Positions 10,978 through 20,159 of a stretch of DNA of 64,000 nucleotides are shown piece by piece (within the stretch, counting starts at the first letter, position 1; each line of letters begins with the position of its first letter). The position numbers and the translations under genes are program-made. The notes under the pieces are model-generated. The model searched no databases, was not told where the DNA came from, and saw only the letters and a list, made by a program, of their open reading frames with translations. Source of the DNA: Paraoerskovia sediminicola (lineage in GTDB: Bacteria; Actinomycetota; Actinomycetes; Actinomycetales; Cellulomonadaceae); assembly GCF_030296575.1 (NCBI RefSeq), contig NZ_AP027729.1:1984001-2048000 (forward strand), given 5' to 3'.

Positions 10978-11951
10978 CCACGACACCCCACAACCCCCGG
11001 AGCGCCGGCGGCCCCTCGGAACAGGCCGCACGCCGCGGTCCGACCGTGGTGCGCACGCGCGCCCTGCTCGCGTCGACGCTCGGGCGCGGCGATGGGCTCA
11101 GCGATGGGCGCGACGGTGGGCGCAGCGATCGAGGGGAGCGCCCCCGCCGCGCCGTCGTCATGACCATGGGCGCCCTGCACGACGGCCACCTGCGGCTGGT
11201 CGAGCGCGCGCGCGAGGCGGTCGGGAAGGCGGGGCAGGTCGTCGTCACGATCTTCGTCAACCCGCTGCAGTTCGGGCCGGACGAGGACCTCGACGCCTAC
11301 CCGCGCGACCTGGAGCGCGACGTCGAGCTCCTGACGGCGGCCGGGGTCGACGTCGTCTTCGCGCCCGACCGGGACGTCGTCTACCGGGGCGGGGACCCGA
11401 TCGTCCGGGTGAGCGCCGGGACGATCGGCGAGGTGCTCGAGGGCGCGCACCGTCCGGGGCACTTCGACGGGGTCCTCACGGTGGTCCTCAAGCTGCTCCG
11501 GCTCGTGCGCCCGGACGTCGCGGTGTTCGGGGAGAAGGACGCCCAGCAGCTGCTCGCGGTGCGGCGGATGGTCCACGACCTCGACGTCCCCGTCGAGATC
11601 GTCGGCGTCCCCATCGTGCGCGAGCCGGACGGCCTCGCACTCTCCTCGCGCAACGTCTACCTGTCCGCGGACGAACGTGCCGAGGCCGTCGCGCTCAGCG
11701 CCGCGCTGCGCGCCGGCGAGGCGGCGGCGGGCGAGGGGCGCGGCCCGCAGGAGGTCGTGGCGCGCGCGGCGGGAATGCTGAACGCGCATCCCGGCGTTGC
11801 CGTGGATTACCTGGCGCTGGTCGATCCGACTACCGTGGAGGACGTCGGTCCCGCGTACAGCGGCCCCGCGCTGCTCCTCGTCGCGGCCCGCGTCGGGACG
11901 ACACGACTGATCGACAACCTGGCGGTGGACCTACCCGCGCAGGCGAGCTGA
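10974..11951 (+). CDS. panC: Pantothenate synthetase
   Basis: Joins pantoate and beta-alanine using ATP; 325 aa. The HIGH-like motif is [11 protein letters not shown] (about residues 63-73), and [15 protein letters not shown] and [11 protein letters not shown] are the other family signatures. The N-terminus has about 25 extra residues ([17 protein letters not shown]) encoded by imperfect gatgggc/cgatgg repeats between the first strand and the HIGH motif. panD follows after 14 nt and supplies the beta-alanine. Confidence 0.95.
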   Translation: MTTTPHNPRSAGGPSEQAARRGPTVVRTRALLASTLGRGDGLSDGRDGGRSDRGERPRRAVVMTMGALHDGHLRLVERAREAVGKAGQVVVTIFVNPLQFGPDEDLDAYPRDLERDVELLTAAGVDVVFAPDRDVVYRGGDPIVRVSAGTIGEVLEGAHRPGHFDGVLTVVLKLLRLVRPDVAVFGEKDAQQLLAVRRMVHDLDVPVEIVGVPIVREPDGLALSSRNVYLSADERAEAVALSAALRAGEAAAGEGRGPQEVVARAAGMLNAHPGVAVDYLALVDPTTVEDVGPAYSGPALLLVAARVGTTRLIDNLAVDLPAQAS

Positions 11952-11965
11952 CGGAAGGCGACATC

Positions 11966-12448
11966 GTGAACCAGACAGGCGCGACCTCCGGGGCGCCGGA
12001 GTCTCTGCGGCGTCCCATGATGATCGGCAAGATCCACCGGGCGACCGTGACCCAGGCGAACCTCCACTACGTCGGCTCGATCACGGTCGACTCCGACCTG
12101 CTCGACGCCGCGGACCTCTACCCCGGCCAGCAGGTCGACGTCGTCGACGTCACCAACGGGTCCCGGCTGACGACGTACGTGATCCCCGGGGCGCGCGGGG
12201 CCGGGGAGATCTGCATCAACGGCGCCGCGGCCCACCACGTGCGCCCCGGCGACACGGTGATCCTCATCGCCTACGGGACCATGTCCACGGCCGACGCCCG
12301 GACGTTCCTGCCGAACGTCGTGTTCGTCGACAAGCAGAACAGGATCGTCGAGGTCTCCGACGAGCCGGGCCAGGTCCCCGAGGGCTACGACCTCGAGCCC
12401 AGCGGTCTGCCGATCCACGACCTCCAGGTGCCGGTGACGGTCGAGTGA
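11966..12448 (+). CDS. panD: Aspartate 1-decarboxylase proenzyme
   Basis: Makes beta-alanine from aspartate for pantothenate. The pyruvoyl enzyme cleaves itself at Gly-Ser in YVGSIT, here G37-S38. At 160 aa it is longer than E. coli PanD (cleavage at G24-S25): it has about 13 extra N-terminal residues and a short C-terminal extension. The GTG at 11966 has GGAAGG about seven bases upstream; an internal MM (M18/M19) is a weaker alternative. Strongly coupled to nadB by a GTGA overlap. Confidence 0.94.
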   Translation: MNQTGATSGAPESLRRPMMIGKIHRATVTQANLHYVGSITVDSDLLDAADLYPGQQVDVVDVTNGSRLTTYVIPGARGAGEICINGAAAHHVRPGDTVILIAYGTMSTADARTFLPNVVFVDKQNRIVEVSDEPGQVPEGYDLEPSGLPIHDLQVPVTVE

Positions 12449-14244
12449 CCCTGGGGACGCGCGACGCGCCCGGCGCGCGCGCGACACCGCCGGGCACCGC
12501 TTCCGGCACTGCGGCCGGCGTGACGATCGGCCCTGCGCCCGGCGCCGTTCGCGGCATGGTGCCCGGTGGACCCGGGCCGGCCCCCGTGCGGCTCGCGCGC
12601 TCGCTCGTCGCCCCCGAGGCCGGGTGGACGACGACGGCCGACGCGATCGTGGTCGGGTCAGGGATCGCAGGGCTCACCGCCGCGCTCGAGCTGCGCACGC
12701 GGGTGCCGCACGTGCTGGTCGTGACCAAGGCGCGGCTGGCGTCCGGGTCGACGCCGTGGGCGCAGGGCGGGATCGCGGCGGCCCTCGACCCGGAGGACTC
12801 GCCCTCGGCGCACCTCGCCGACACGCTCGTGGCCGGCGCCGGGGTCTGCGACGAGGAGGCGGTCGAGGTCCTCGTCACCGAGGGGCCGGGTCGGGTCCGT
12901 GAGCTCGTCGACCGCGGCGCGGTGTTCGACCGGGACCAGGACGGCGGGATCGCCCTCACCCGCGAGGGTGGGCACCACGCCGACCGGATCGCGCACGCCG
13001 GCGGGGACGCGACGGGCGCCGAGATCTCTCGGGCCCTGGTCGCCCAGATCGAGGCGGTCCGGCACGACCCGGGCATCGAGGTGATCGAGAACGCGCTGGT
13101 CCTCGACGTGCTGACCGACGCCCGCGGGGCGGCGTGCGGCGTCACGCTGCACGTGCGGGGCGAGGGCTCCCGGGACGGCGTGGGGCGCGCGCTCGCGGGC
13201 GCGGTGATCCTCGCGACCGGTGGGATCGGCCAGGCGTTCCGCTCGTCGACCAACCCGGCGCTCGCCACCGGCGACGGGGTCGCGGCGGCGCTCCGCGCCG
13301 GGGCTCGTGTCGGGGATCTGGAGTTCGTCCAGTTCCACCCGACGGTCCTGTGGCTGGGGTCGGGCGCCAAGGGCCAGCTGCCGCTGATATCCGAGGCCGT
13401 GCGGGGCGAGGGCGCCATGCTCCTCGACACGGACGGCGTGCGCTTCATGCCCGACGAGCACCCGATGGCCGAGCTCGCTCCGCGGGACGTGGTCGCGCAG
13501 GCGATCGTGCGGCGGATCGCGCAGACCGGGTCGGACCACGTGCTGCTCGACGCCCGCCACCTCGGTGCGAGCTTCTTGCGCGGTCGGTTCCCGACCATCA
13601 CGACCCGCCTGCTCGCCGAGGGCATCGACCTCACGGAGCAGCCCGTCCCGGTGGCGCCGGCCCAGCACTACCACTCCGGCGGCGTCGTGACCGACACGCG
13701 GGGGCGCACCTCCGTCGACGGGCTGTACGCGGTCGGAGAGGTAGCGTGCACGGGTGTGCACGGTGCCAACAGGCTCGCCTCCAACTCGCTGCTCGAGGGG
13801 CTCGTGTTCGCCTGCCGGGCGGCGGACGACGTGATCGCGCGCGCCGGCCGCGGTGAGCTGCGCGGCTCCGAACCCGTGGACCGGCCGGGGCCGTCCGCGC
13901 TCGTGACCGCGGCCGCGCGGTCCAAGGTTCAGTCGCTCGCCTCCGACGGCTCGGGGCCGATCCGCGACGCCGCCGGGCTCGCCCGGGCGGCGCACGGTCT
14001 GGCGCGGATCCGCACGGACGCGCACCGCGGCGTCGGCGCCGCGTCGACGACGGGCCCCCAGGTCGCCGAGTGGGAGACCACCAACGTGCACCAGGTGGCC
14101 TCGCTGCTGACCCTCGCCTCGGCCACGCGGGAGGAGACCCGCGGCGGTCATTTCCGTGCCGACTTCCCGTCCTCGGACCCGGCCTGGGCCCGCCGCGTGA
14201 CGCTCGCTCTGGACGAGGACGGCGTCGTCCAGGTCTCGTCATGA
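12445..14244 (+). CDS. nadB: L-aspartate oxidase
   Basis: Flavoenzyme that oxidises aspartate to iminoaspartate for de novo NAD synthesis; 599 aa. The FAD loop is [14 protein letters not shown] near residue 70; [20 protein letters not shown] and [10 protein letters not shown] are family motifs. The first 65 residues are an Ala/Gly/Pro-rich extension; the overlapping GTG is favoured because the panD and nadB frames are linked, but a later start is possible. nadA is absent from this window; nadC is 1.4 kb downstream. Confidence 0.94.
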   Translation: MTLGTRDAPGARATPPGTASGTAAGVTIGPAPGAVRGMVPGGPGPAPVRLARSLVAPEAGWTTTADAIVVGSGIAGLTAALELRTRVPHVLVVTKARLASGSTPWAQGGIAAALDPEDSPSAHLADTLVAGAGVCDEEAVEVLVTEGPGRVRELVDRGAVFDRDQDGGIALTREGGHHADRIAHAGGDATGAEISRALVAQIEAVRHDPGIEVIENALVLDVLTDARGAACGVTLHVRGEGSRDGVGRALAGAVILATGGIGQAFRSSTNPALATGDGVAAALRAGARVGDLEFVQFHPTVLWLGSGAKGQLPLISEAVRGEGAMLLDTDGVRFMPDEHPMAELAPRDVVAQAIVRRIAQTGSDHVLLDARHLGASFLRGRFPTITTRLLAEGIDLTEQPVPVAPAQHYHSGGVVTDTRGRTSVDGLYAVGEVACTGVHGANRLASNSLLEGLVFACRAADDVIARAGRGELRGSEPVDRPGPSALVTAAARSKVQSLASDGSGPIRDAAGLARAAHGLARIRTDAHRGVGAASTTGPQVAEWETTNVHQVASLLTLASATREETRGGHFRADFPSSDPAWARRVTLALDEDGVVQVSS

Positions 14245-15446
14245 GCGCGCCACCTCCTGTGACGGAGCCGCCGGACCTGTCGCGCAGGGCGAGCCGGCGG
14301 CCCTCGGGCCGGCGTGCTCGGACCCGTCGTCCGGTGGCCCGACGCGGCCCGGGCCCGTCGCACGTCCGCCCGCCTACGCGCACGCTGTGGCGGCGCCGCG
14401 CGGCAGCGCTCGCCGGGCTGCTCGCCGTCGTGCTGGTGGTCGTCGTCGCGGTGACCTCCCTGGCGGGTCGCGGCGAGGAGAACGTGCCGCTCGCGGACGG
14501 GGGCGCGGTGGTCCCCGTCGGTGGCACGGACAGCACGGACAGCACCGGCAGCACGGAAAGCGCCGACGGCACGACCGTCGCGACGGGCGCGACGACGCGG
14601 AAGGCCCCGCCGCCGCCCGCGGCCGGCCCCGCGGTCCGCATCGACCCGCGCATCGAGCCGCGGTGGACCGAGCTCCGCGGCGAGGCAGGCTTCCTGGGCC
14701 TCCCCAGCGCTGCCGCGGACTGCACGCCCTCGGCGAGCGTCGCGACCTCCTGCGCGCAGGAGTTCGACGGCGGTTCGCTCGTGTGGCGGGCCGACGACGA
14801 GGACGCCGCGACCGCGACGTACGCGACCGGCGACATCCCCGACGGGGCGGTGCGGCTCGCCGAGGCGAACGACCCGGAGAGCACCTACGTCGTCGTCAAC
14901 AAGCGCCGCGAGCTCGACCCCGTCGACTACGCGCCCGACACGGTCGCGATCGGCGGCCCGGACGGCGGGGGCCGCGTCCTGCGGGCCGACGCCGCCGAGG
15001 CGGTGGAAGACCTCCTGGCGGGCGTCCGCGAGGCAGGCATGCCGATGTACGCGCGCAGCGCATACCGCTCCTACGCGGAGCAGAGGTCGACCTACAGCTC
15101 ATGGGTGTCCCGGCTCGGCAAGGAGCGGGCGGACGTCGAGTCGGCGCGCGCGGGGTACTCGGAGCACCAGACGGGGCTCGCCGCGGACCTCGTACCGAGC
15201 ACCGGACCGTGCCGGGCCTACGGCTGCATGGCCGGGACCGACCAGGCCCGCTGGATCGAGGAGCACGCGTACGAGTACGGCCTGATCGTGCGGTTCCCCG
15301 AGGGCGCGCAGGACGTCACCGGGTACATCCACGAGCCGTGGCACGTGCGCTACGTCGGCAAGGCGCTGGCCGCGGACATGCGCGACGCGGGGGAGCCGGT
15401 GCTCGAGACCTACCTCGGGCTGCCGGCGGCGCCGGACTACGACTGA
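14241..15446 (+). CDS. VanY-type D-alanyl-D-alanine carboxypeptidase, membrane-anchored
   Basis: A 401-aa protein with an Arg-rich cytoplasmic N-terminus, one membrane anchor (about residues 53-73), a Thr/Ser-rich spacer and a C-terminal peptidase M15B domain. Zinc-ligand motifs SEHQTGLAADL and EPWHVRYVG are intact, so it is probably an active peptidoglycan-stem-peptide carboxypeptidase outside the cell. The middle (about residues 130-220) contains an LGFP-like module (GFLGLPSAA), possibly for envelope binding. It lies within the NAD operon by a 4-nt overlap with nadB, with no obvious functional link. Confidence 0.87.
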   Translation: MSAPPPVTEPPDLSRRASRRPSGRRARTRRPVARRGPGPSHVRPPTRTLWRRRAAALAGLLAVVLVVVVAVTSLAGRGEENVPLADGGAVVPVGGTDSTDSTGSTESADGTTVATGATTRKAPPPPAAGPAVRIDPRIEPRWTELRGEAGFLGLPSAAADCTPSASVATSCAQEFDGGSLVWRADDEDAATATYATGDIPDGAVRLAEANDPESTYVVVNKRRELDPVDYAPDTVAIGGPDGGGRVLRADAAEAVEDLLAGVREAGMPMYARSAYRSYAEQRSTYSSWVSRLGKERADVESARAGYSEHQTGLAADLVPSTGPCRAYGCMAGTDQARWIEEHAYEYGLIVRFPEGAQDVTGYIHEPWHVRYVGKALAADMRDAGEPVLETYLGLPAAPDYD

Positions 15447-15588
15447 CCGGACCTGTCGTGTCGCCCGGCCGCCGACCGGTCCGGCCGCCCGCCCACCGGC
15501 CGCTGTGCCGACCAGCCGCCGACCAGCCGCCGAGCCGACCGACCGCTGAACAGCCACACCGACGGCCCGCTGACCTGCCGCTCTCGGC

Positions 15589-15594
15589 TACGGT
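15589..15594 (+). promoter_or_regulatory. -10 hexamer of leaderless type before nadC
   Basis: TACGGT lies six bases before the nadC GTG; no Shine-Dalgarno is visible. The spacing suggests transcription starts at or next to the start codon. Confidence 0.5.
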
Positions 15595-15600
15595 CGCGGG

Positions 15601-16521
15601 GTGAGCACTCCTGCCGGGCACCGATCACCCTCCCTCGTCGAACCGGGGCTCGACCCCGCCTGGATCCAGGCCGCAGTGACGGTCGCCCTCGACGAGGACC
15701 TCGGCCCCGCGCCGGGCCGGGACGTGACCACTCAGGCGACGATCCCCGCGACAGCGGAGGGCACCGCGCACCTCGTGGCACGCGAGGACGGCGTGCTCGC
15801 CGGTCTCGTCGTCATTACCGAAGTCGTACAGCAGGTGGCGGACCGGCTCGCGCTCCCCGTGCCCGAGGTGACCTTCGAGGCCCAGGACGGGGACGTCGTC
15901 CGACCCCGGCAGGTCCTCGCCGCGCTGACCGGACGCACGCAGGTCCTGCTCGTCGCCGAGCGCACGCTCTTGAACCTCGCCAGCCGCGCGTCGGGGGTGG
16001 CGACGGCGACCCACCGGTGGGCACGGGCGCTCGCGGGCACCGGAGCCACGGTCCTCGACACCCGCAAGACGACCCCTGGCCTCCGCGCGCTCGAGAAGTA
16101 CGCGGTCCGGGCTGGCGGAGGGACGAACAAGCGGATGGGCCTGCACGACGTCGCCATGGTCAAGGACAACCACGTCGTCGCCGCGGGCTCGGTGGCCGCG
16201 GCGATCGCGGCGGTGCGCACGACGTTCCCCGACGTCCTCGTGCAGGTCGAGGCCGACACGGTCGCGCAGGCGATGGAGGCGATCGACTCGGGGGCCGACT
16301 TCCTGCTCCTCGACAACATGCCGACGCCGGTCCTGACCGACGCGGTCGCGGCGGTGCGGGCCCGGGAGGCGCAGACGGGGCGCGTGGAGCTCGAGGCGAC
16401 GGGCAACCTCACGCTCGACCGGGCGCGGGAGGTCGCCGGCACGGGCGTCGACTACCTGTCGGTCGGCGCGCTCACCCACTCGGCGCCGATCCTGGACCTC
16501 GCGCTGGACCTGCAGGGCTGA
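15601..16521 (+). CDS. nadC: Nicotinate-nucleotide pyrophosphorylase (carboxylating)
   Basis: Converts quinolinate and PRPP to nicotinate mononucleotide; 306 aa. Motifs include EDLGPAPGRDVTT near the N-terminus, RTLLNLASRASGVAT, DTRKTTPGLRALEKYAV and VEADTVAQAMEA. The preceding 150 nt hold imperfect CCGACCAGCCG repeats and a leaderless-type -10 hexamer, so nadC probably has its own promoter separate from nadB. In many relatives a type III pantothenate kinase gene follows nadC; here the next gene is lysS. Confidence 0.95.
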   Translation: MSTPAGHRSPSLVEPGLDPAWIQAAVTVALDEDLGPAPGRDVTTQATIPATAEGTAHLVAREDGVLAGLVVITEVVQQVADRLALPVPEVTFEAQDGDVVRPRQVLAALTGRTQVLLVAERTLLNLASRASGVATATHRWARALAGTGATVLDTRKTTPGLRALEKYAVRAGGGTNKRMGLHDVAMVKDNHVVAAGSVAAAIAAVRTTFPDVLVQVEADTVAQAMEAIDSGADFLLLDNMPTPVLTDAVAAVRAREAQTGRVELEATGNLTLDRAREVAGTGVDYLSVGALTHSAPILDLALDLQG

Positions 16522-16630
16522 CGGCACGCTCGCCGCGGTGGCTGCGGCCCTCTCGTTGCGGCCCTGTGGCTGCAGCGGCGGTTCGGTCGTGGCGGCGGTC
16601 CGCGGCTACGGTCCGGAGCGCCGGGATCGG

Positions 16631-16636
16631 TAGGAT
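16631..16636 (+). promoter_or_regulatory. -10 hexamer of leaderless type before lysS
   Basis: TAGGAT is six bases upstream of the lysS GTG, with no ribosome binding site between them. Confidence 0.55.
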
Positions 16637-16642
16637 CGTCCG

Positions 16643-18160
16643 GTGACTGCCGAGAACCCGAACCCTGCCGCCGACGCGACCGACGACCTCCCCGAGCAGG
16701 TGCGCATCCGTCGTGCCAAGCGCGACCGGATCCTCGACCAGGGCGGCGAGGCCTACCCGGTCGGCGTCGCCCGCACCCACAGCCTCGAGCAGGTGAACGC
16801 GCAGTGGGAGCACCTGGACACCGGCGAGGAGACCGACGACGTCGTGGGTGTCGCCGCGCGCGTCGTGTTCCTGCGCAACACCGGCAAGCTCTGCTTCGTC
16901 TCGCTGCAGGACGGCGAGGGCCGTCGTCTGCAGGTCATGCTCAGCCAGGCCGTCGTCGGGGAGGAGTCGCTCGCGCGGTTCAAGTCGGACGTCGACCTGG
17001 GCGACCACCTGTTCGCGCACGGTCGCGTGATCCGCTCCCGCCGCGGCGAGCTCAGCATCTTCGCCGACGACTGGCAGGTCGCGGCGAAGTCCCTGCGGCC
17101 CCTGCCGGTGCTGCACAAGGAACTCTCCGAGGAGGCGCGCGTCCGCCAGCGGTACGTCGACCTCATCGCCCGGCCGGAGGCGCGCGACATGGTGCGCACC
17201 CGTTCCGGGGTCATGCGGTCCCTGCGCGAGAACTTCCACGGCCGGGAGTTCCTCGAGATCGAGACGCCGATGCTGCAGACGATCCACGGCGGCGCCGCGG
17301 CACGGCCTTTCTCGACGCACATGAATGCCTATGACATCGAGCTGTTCCTGCGGATCGCCCCCGAGCTCTTTCTCAAGCGCGCCGTGGTCGGCGGGGTCGA
17401 GCGGGTATTCGAGATCAACCGGAACTTCCGGAACGAGGGCGCCGACTCCACGCATTCCCCGGAATTCGCGATGGTCGAGGCATATGAGGCCTACGGCGAC
17501 TACGACACGATGGCCGCGCTGACGAAGGACCTCGTGCAGAAGGCGGCGCTCGACGTCCTCGGGACGACCACCGTCGTCCTCCCGGACGGCTCCGACTACG
17601 AGCTCGGCGGCGACTGGGCCGACCTCTCGCTGTACGACTCGCTGTCCGAGGCGCTGGGTGAGGAGATCACGCCGCAGACCGCCCGCGAGACCCTCGTCGC
17701 GCACGCGGACCGGCTCGAGGTCGGCTACGACCCCAAGTCCGCCACCCACGGCAAGCTCGTCGAGCTCCTGTGGGAGCACCTCGTGGGCGACCACCTCTGG
17801 GCGCCGACGTTCGTCCGCGACTTCCCGGTCGACACGTCGCCCCTGACGCGCGACCACCGCTCGAAGCCGGGGATCGTCGAGAAGTGGGACCTGTACGTGC
17901 GCGGGTTCGAGCTCGCGACGGCGTACTCCGAGCTCGTGGACCCGGTGGTGCAGCGGCAGCGGTTCGAGGAGCAGGCGCTGCTCGCGGCGGCGGGCGACGC
18001 CGAGGCGATGGTGCTCGACGAGGACTTCCTGACGGCGATGGAGTACGCGATGCCGCCGTCGGGCGGCATGGGCATGGGGATCGACCGGCTCCTCATGGCG
18101 CTGACCGGCCACGGCGTGCGCGAGACGATCCTCTTCCCGCTCGTGAAGCCGACGCGCTGA
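16643..18160 (+). CDS. lysS: Lysyl-tRNA synthetase, class II
   Basis: Charges tRNA-Lys; 505 aa, normal for the bacterial class II enzyme. The N-terminal OB-fold anticodon domain spans about 60-165. Class II motif 2 is [13 protein letters not shown], and motif 3 is [15 protein letters not shown] near the C-terminus. The short stretch 17310-17480 is visibly less GC-rich than its surroundings, with codons such as AAT, GAA and TAT, yet encodes conserved enzyme core. The GTG start follows a -10-like hexamer directly. Confidence 0.97.
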   Translation: MTAENPNPAADATDDLPEQVRIRRAKRDRILDQGGEAYPVGVARTHSLEQVNAQWEHLDTGEETDDVVGVAARVVFLRNTGKLCFVSLQDGEGRRLQVMLSQAVVGEESLARFKSDVDLGDHLFAHGRVIRSRRGELSIFADDWQVAAKSLRPLPVLHKELSEEARVRQRYVDLIARPEARDMVRTRSGVMRSLRENFHGREFLEIETPMLQTIHGGAAARPFSTHMNAYDIELFLRIAPELFLKRAVVGGVERVFEINRNFRNEGADSTHSPEFAMVEAYEAYGDYDTMAALTKDLVQKAALDVLGTTTVVLPDGSDYELGGDWADLSLYDSLSEALGEEITPQTARETLVAHADRLEVGYDPKSATHGKLVELLWEHLVGDHLWAPTFVRDFPVDTSPLTRDHRSKPGIVEKWDLYVRGFELATAYSELVDPVVQRQRFEEQALLAAAGDAEAMVLDEDFLTAMEYAMPPSGGMGMGIDRLLMALTGHGVRETILFPLVKPTR

Positions 18161-18170
18161 GCGCGGCGCG

Positions 18171-18176
18171 TAGGAT
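18171..18176 (+). promoter_or_regulatory. -10 hexamer of leaderless type before small membrane gene
   Basis: TAGGAT six bases before the GTG at 18183, 10 nt after the lysS stop; same arrangement as before lysS. Confidence 0.5.
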
Positions 18177-18182
18177 ACTCCT

Positions 18183-18443
18183 GTGAACATCTGGCCCGCC
18201 GTCGCCGCGCTGATCCCCTCGATCGGCGTGGGACTGCTCTTCTGGCTCGCCATGCGCGCGGTCATCCGCGCCGACCGCACCGAGCGTGCCGCGATGGCCC
18301 GCATGGATGCCGAGGACGCGGCCGCAGGGAGGGTCGTCGCGAGCACGGCCGTGGCGGAAGCTTCGGCGCGCGCTGCGAACCCCTCGTCCGGTGGCGACGA
18401 TAATTCCGAGAATGCGACCACGGATTCCGCGCGGAACGCTTGA
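18183..18443 (+). CDS. Small single-pass membrane protein, unknown function
   Basis: An 86-aa protein with one N-terminal hydrophobic helix (about residues 4-24), then a charged helix RADRTERAAMARMDAEDAA and a polar Ser/Asn-rich tail. I do not recognise a family, but small proteins of this shape often lie between lysS and lsr2 in related actinobacteria. GC content falls towards its 3' end. It has its own leaderless-type promoter and is followed by the lsr2 promoter. Confidence 0.7.
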   Translation: MNIWPAVAALIPSIGVGLLFWLAMRAVIRADRTERAAMARMDAEDAAAGRVVASTAVAEASARAANPSSGGDDNSENATTDSARNA

Positions 18444-18510
18444 ATTGTCCGCGGCCTTTTTGACCGTGCCAATCCGGCATGGCAAACTGGGAAATGACTT
18501 AGGACAATTC
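18442..18510. repeat. 9-nt inverted repeat flanking the lsr2 promoter
   Basis: GAATTGTCC at 18442-18450 and its exact complement GGACAATTC at 18502-18510 bracket the promoter hexamers of lsr2. The intervening region is unusually AT-rich for this chromosome. Confidence 0.6.
18460..18488 (+). promoter_or_regulatory. Sigma-70-type promoter of lsr2
   Basis: TTGACC (18460-18465), a 17-nt spacer and CAAACT (18483-18488) form a good housekeeping-type promoter. It predicts a leader of roughly 35 nt before the lsr2 ATG, which has a ribosome site (GGAATCGAGG) upstream. Confidence 0.6.
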
Positions 18511-18530
18511 CCAGGAATCGAGGCTTTCGC

Positions 18531-18863
18531 ATGGCTCAGAAGGTGCAAGTAATCTTGATCGACGACATCGACGAGGGTGCGGCAGAAGAGACGGTCACGT
18601 TCGCTCTCGACGGCGTCTCCTACGAGATCGATCTCAGCGCGGCGCACGCGACCGAGCTCCGGGACGCGTTCGGCACGTGGATCGGCCACGCACGCAAGGT
18701 CGGCACCAAGTCGGGCGCTCGCGCCGGACGGCCCCGCAAGGCGACGGGCGGGACCTCGAACGCGACCGCCGTCCGGGAGTGGGCACGCGAGAACGGGCAC
18801 ACCGTCAGCGAGCGCGGGCGCATCCCGGCCGACGTCCAGAAGGCCTACGACGCCGCGCACTGA
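18531..18863 (+). CDS. lsr2: Lsr2 nucleoid-associated protein
   Basis: H-NS-like actinobacterial protein of 110 aa that bridges DNA and silences AT-rich regions. The N-terminal dimerisation domain begins [16 protein letters not shown]; the C-terminal DNA-binding domain contains [19 protein letters not shown], with the RGR minor-groove clamp. It has a recognisable promoter inside an AT-rich patch flanked by a 9-nt inverted repeat, which would suit autoregulation. Two strong hairpins follow its stop. Confidence 0.96.
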   Translation: MAQKVQVILIDDIDEGAAEETVTFALDGVSYEIDLSAAHATELRDAFGTWIGHARKVGTKSGARAGRPRKATGGTSNATAVREWARENGHTVSERGRIPADVQKAYDAAH

Positions 18864-18877
18864 CCTGCCGGTCCGCG

Positions 18878-18902
18878 CAGCGGCCCACACCGTGGGCCGC
18901 TG
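18878..18902 (+). terminator. Hairpin downstream of lsr2 (first of two)
   Basis: Perfect 10-bp stem CAGCGGCCCA / TGGGCCGCTG with a 5-nt loop, 14 nt after the lsr2 stop. There is no U-tract, as is usual in actinobacteria. Confidence 0.65.
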
Positions 18903-18925
18903 ACCCGGACCGCGAGCGCGACCCC

Positions 18926-18961
18926 GACGCCCTGCCGACCCGACCCGGTCGGCAGGGCGTC
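18926..18961 (+). terminator. Hairpin downstream of lsr2 (second of two)
   Basis: Perfect 14-bp stem GACGCCCTGCCGAC / GTCGGCAGGGCGTC with an 8-nt loop. It separates lsr2 from the next gene, which has its own promoter hexamer. Confidence 0.75.
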
Positions 18962-18983
18962 GTGCGTCGGTCCCGGCGGCCGA

Positions 18984-18989
18984 TAGGGT
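18984..18989 (+). promoter_or_regulatory. -10 hexamer of leaderless type before the lactonase gene
   Basis: TAGGGT six bases upstream of the ATG at 18996, immediately after the lsr2 terminators; no ribosome site is seen. Confidence 0.5.
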
Positions 18990-18995
18990 CGCGGC

Positions 18996-20149
18996 ATGAC
19001 TACGTCGTCGACCCCTGCCCGGACCGCTCAGGTCGCGCGAGGTGAACGGGAGGACTCGGCCACCACGACAAGCCTGTGGATCGGTACGTACCCCGAGGCG
19101 GGCCCCGGTTCAGGCGTCGGCACCGGCGAGGGCGTCTGGCGGGTCGACGTCGACCGCGCCGGCGGGTTCGCGGGGCTGCGCCTGGTCTCCGAGGTCCCCT
19201 CCCCGTCGTTCCTGGCGCTGCACCCGAGCGGGCGCACCCTGTTCGCCGTCACCGAGACCGGCGACGGCCGGGTCAGCGCGCTGGGGCTCGACGCCGAGGG
19301 CGACGACCTCGAACCGCACCCCGACGCGGTCCTGCCCAGCGGGGGAGCCGACCCGTGCCACGTGCACGCCGAGCCCGACGCGCTGTGGGTGGCGAACTAC
19401 AGCTCCGGGACCGTGTCCCGCTTCCCGGTGGACGACGGCGGGGCGTTCGACGGCGCGGCCGTCGTCGGGCAGCACACGGGCTCGGGGCCGGTGGCCGATC
19501 GTCAGGAGGGTCCGCACGCGCACTTCGTCGGTCGGGTGGGCGACGAGCTGTGGGCGGTCGACCTCGGCGCCGACCGCCTCGTGCGGTACGCGCCCGACGG
19601 CACGCGGGTCGGCGAGGTCGCGGTCCCCGCAGGCTCGGGCCCGCGTCACTTCGTCACGATGCCCGGGGCGGTGCTGGTCGTGTGCGAGCTCGACCCGGCC
19701 GTCCTCGTGGTCTCCCTGGGCGACGGCGAGGCCGCCGAGCCGGCGGTCGTCGCGCGCCACGACGTCGTCGCGATCCCCGCGGCGCAGGTGCCCGACGGCG
19801 TCCCCGTCCAGCCGTCCCACGTCGCCCTCGGCTCGGGCGGCGCCCGGATGTACGTCGCCGTCCGTGGCGTGGACGTCCTGTCCGCGTTCGAGGTGGTCAC
19901 GAGTGAGGGCGCTCCCGAGGTCGCGCCCGTGCTGCGGCACCTCGCCGACTCGCCGATCGGCGGCGCGTGGCCGCGCCACTTCGCGGTGCTGGACCTGCCG
20001 GACGAGGACGGCGACCTCGTCGTCGTGGCGAACCAGGGCTCCAGCACCCTCGTGAGCCTGCGGGTCGGTGCCTCGGGGAGGCCGACGTCGTCGCGCAGGC
20101 GCACGTCCCGTCACCCGCCTGCGTCCTGCCGGTGCCCGCCGCCGGGTGA
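18996..20149 (+). CDS. Lactonase-family seven-bladed beta-propeller protein, with one frame break
   Basis: About 384 aa after repair; resembles the 6-phosphogluconolactonase YbhE/Pgl family (PF10282), which hydrolyses phosphogluconolactone in the cytosol. Recurring blade motifs include [34 protein letters not shown] and [10 protein letters not shown]. Near 20075-20078 (GGGG) the frame slips; one added G gives the natural end [22 protein letters not shown]. Read without repair, the ORF runs into mshA and makes a false fusion. Substrate specificity is inferred only from the family. Confidence 0.82.
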
Positions 20150-20153
20150 TACT
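20148..20153 (+). promoter_or_regulatory. -10-like hexamer before mshA
   Basis: GATACT (within TGATACT) lies six bases before the mshA ATG and overlaps the upstream gene's stop; leaderless-type spacing. Confidence 0.45.
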
Positions 20154-20159
20154 GGACGG

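Noticed and set aside
15447-15600. CRISPR-like repeats before nadC
   Set aside because: CCGACCAGCCG copies are short, imperfect and lack regular spacers; simple low-complexity sequence is a better explanation.
17310-17480. Horizontally acquired patch in lysS because of lower GC
   Set aside because: The patch encodes the conserved class II core, in frame with normal motifs; local codon choice is a sufficient explanation.
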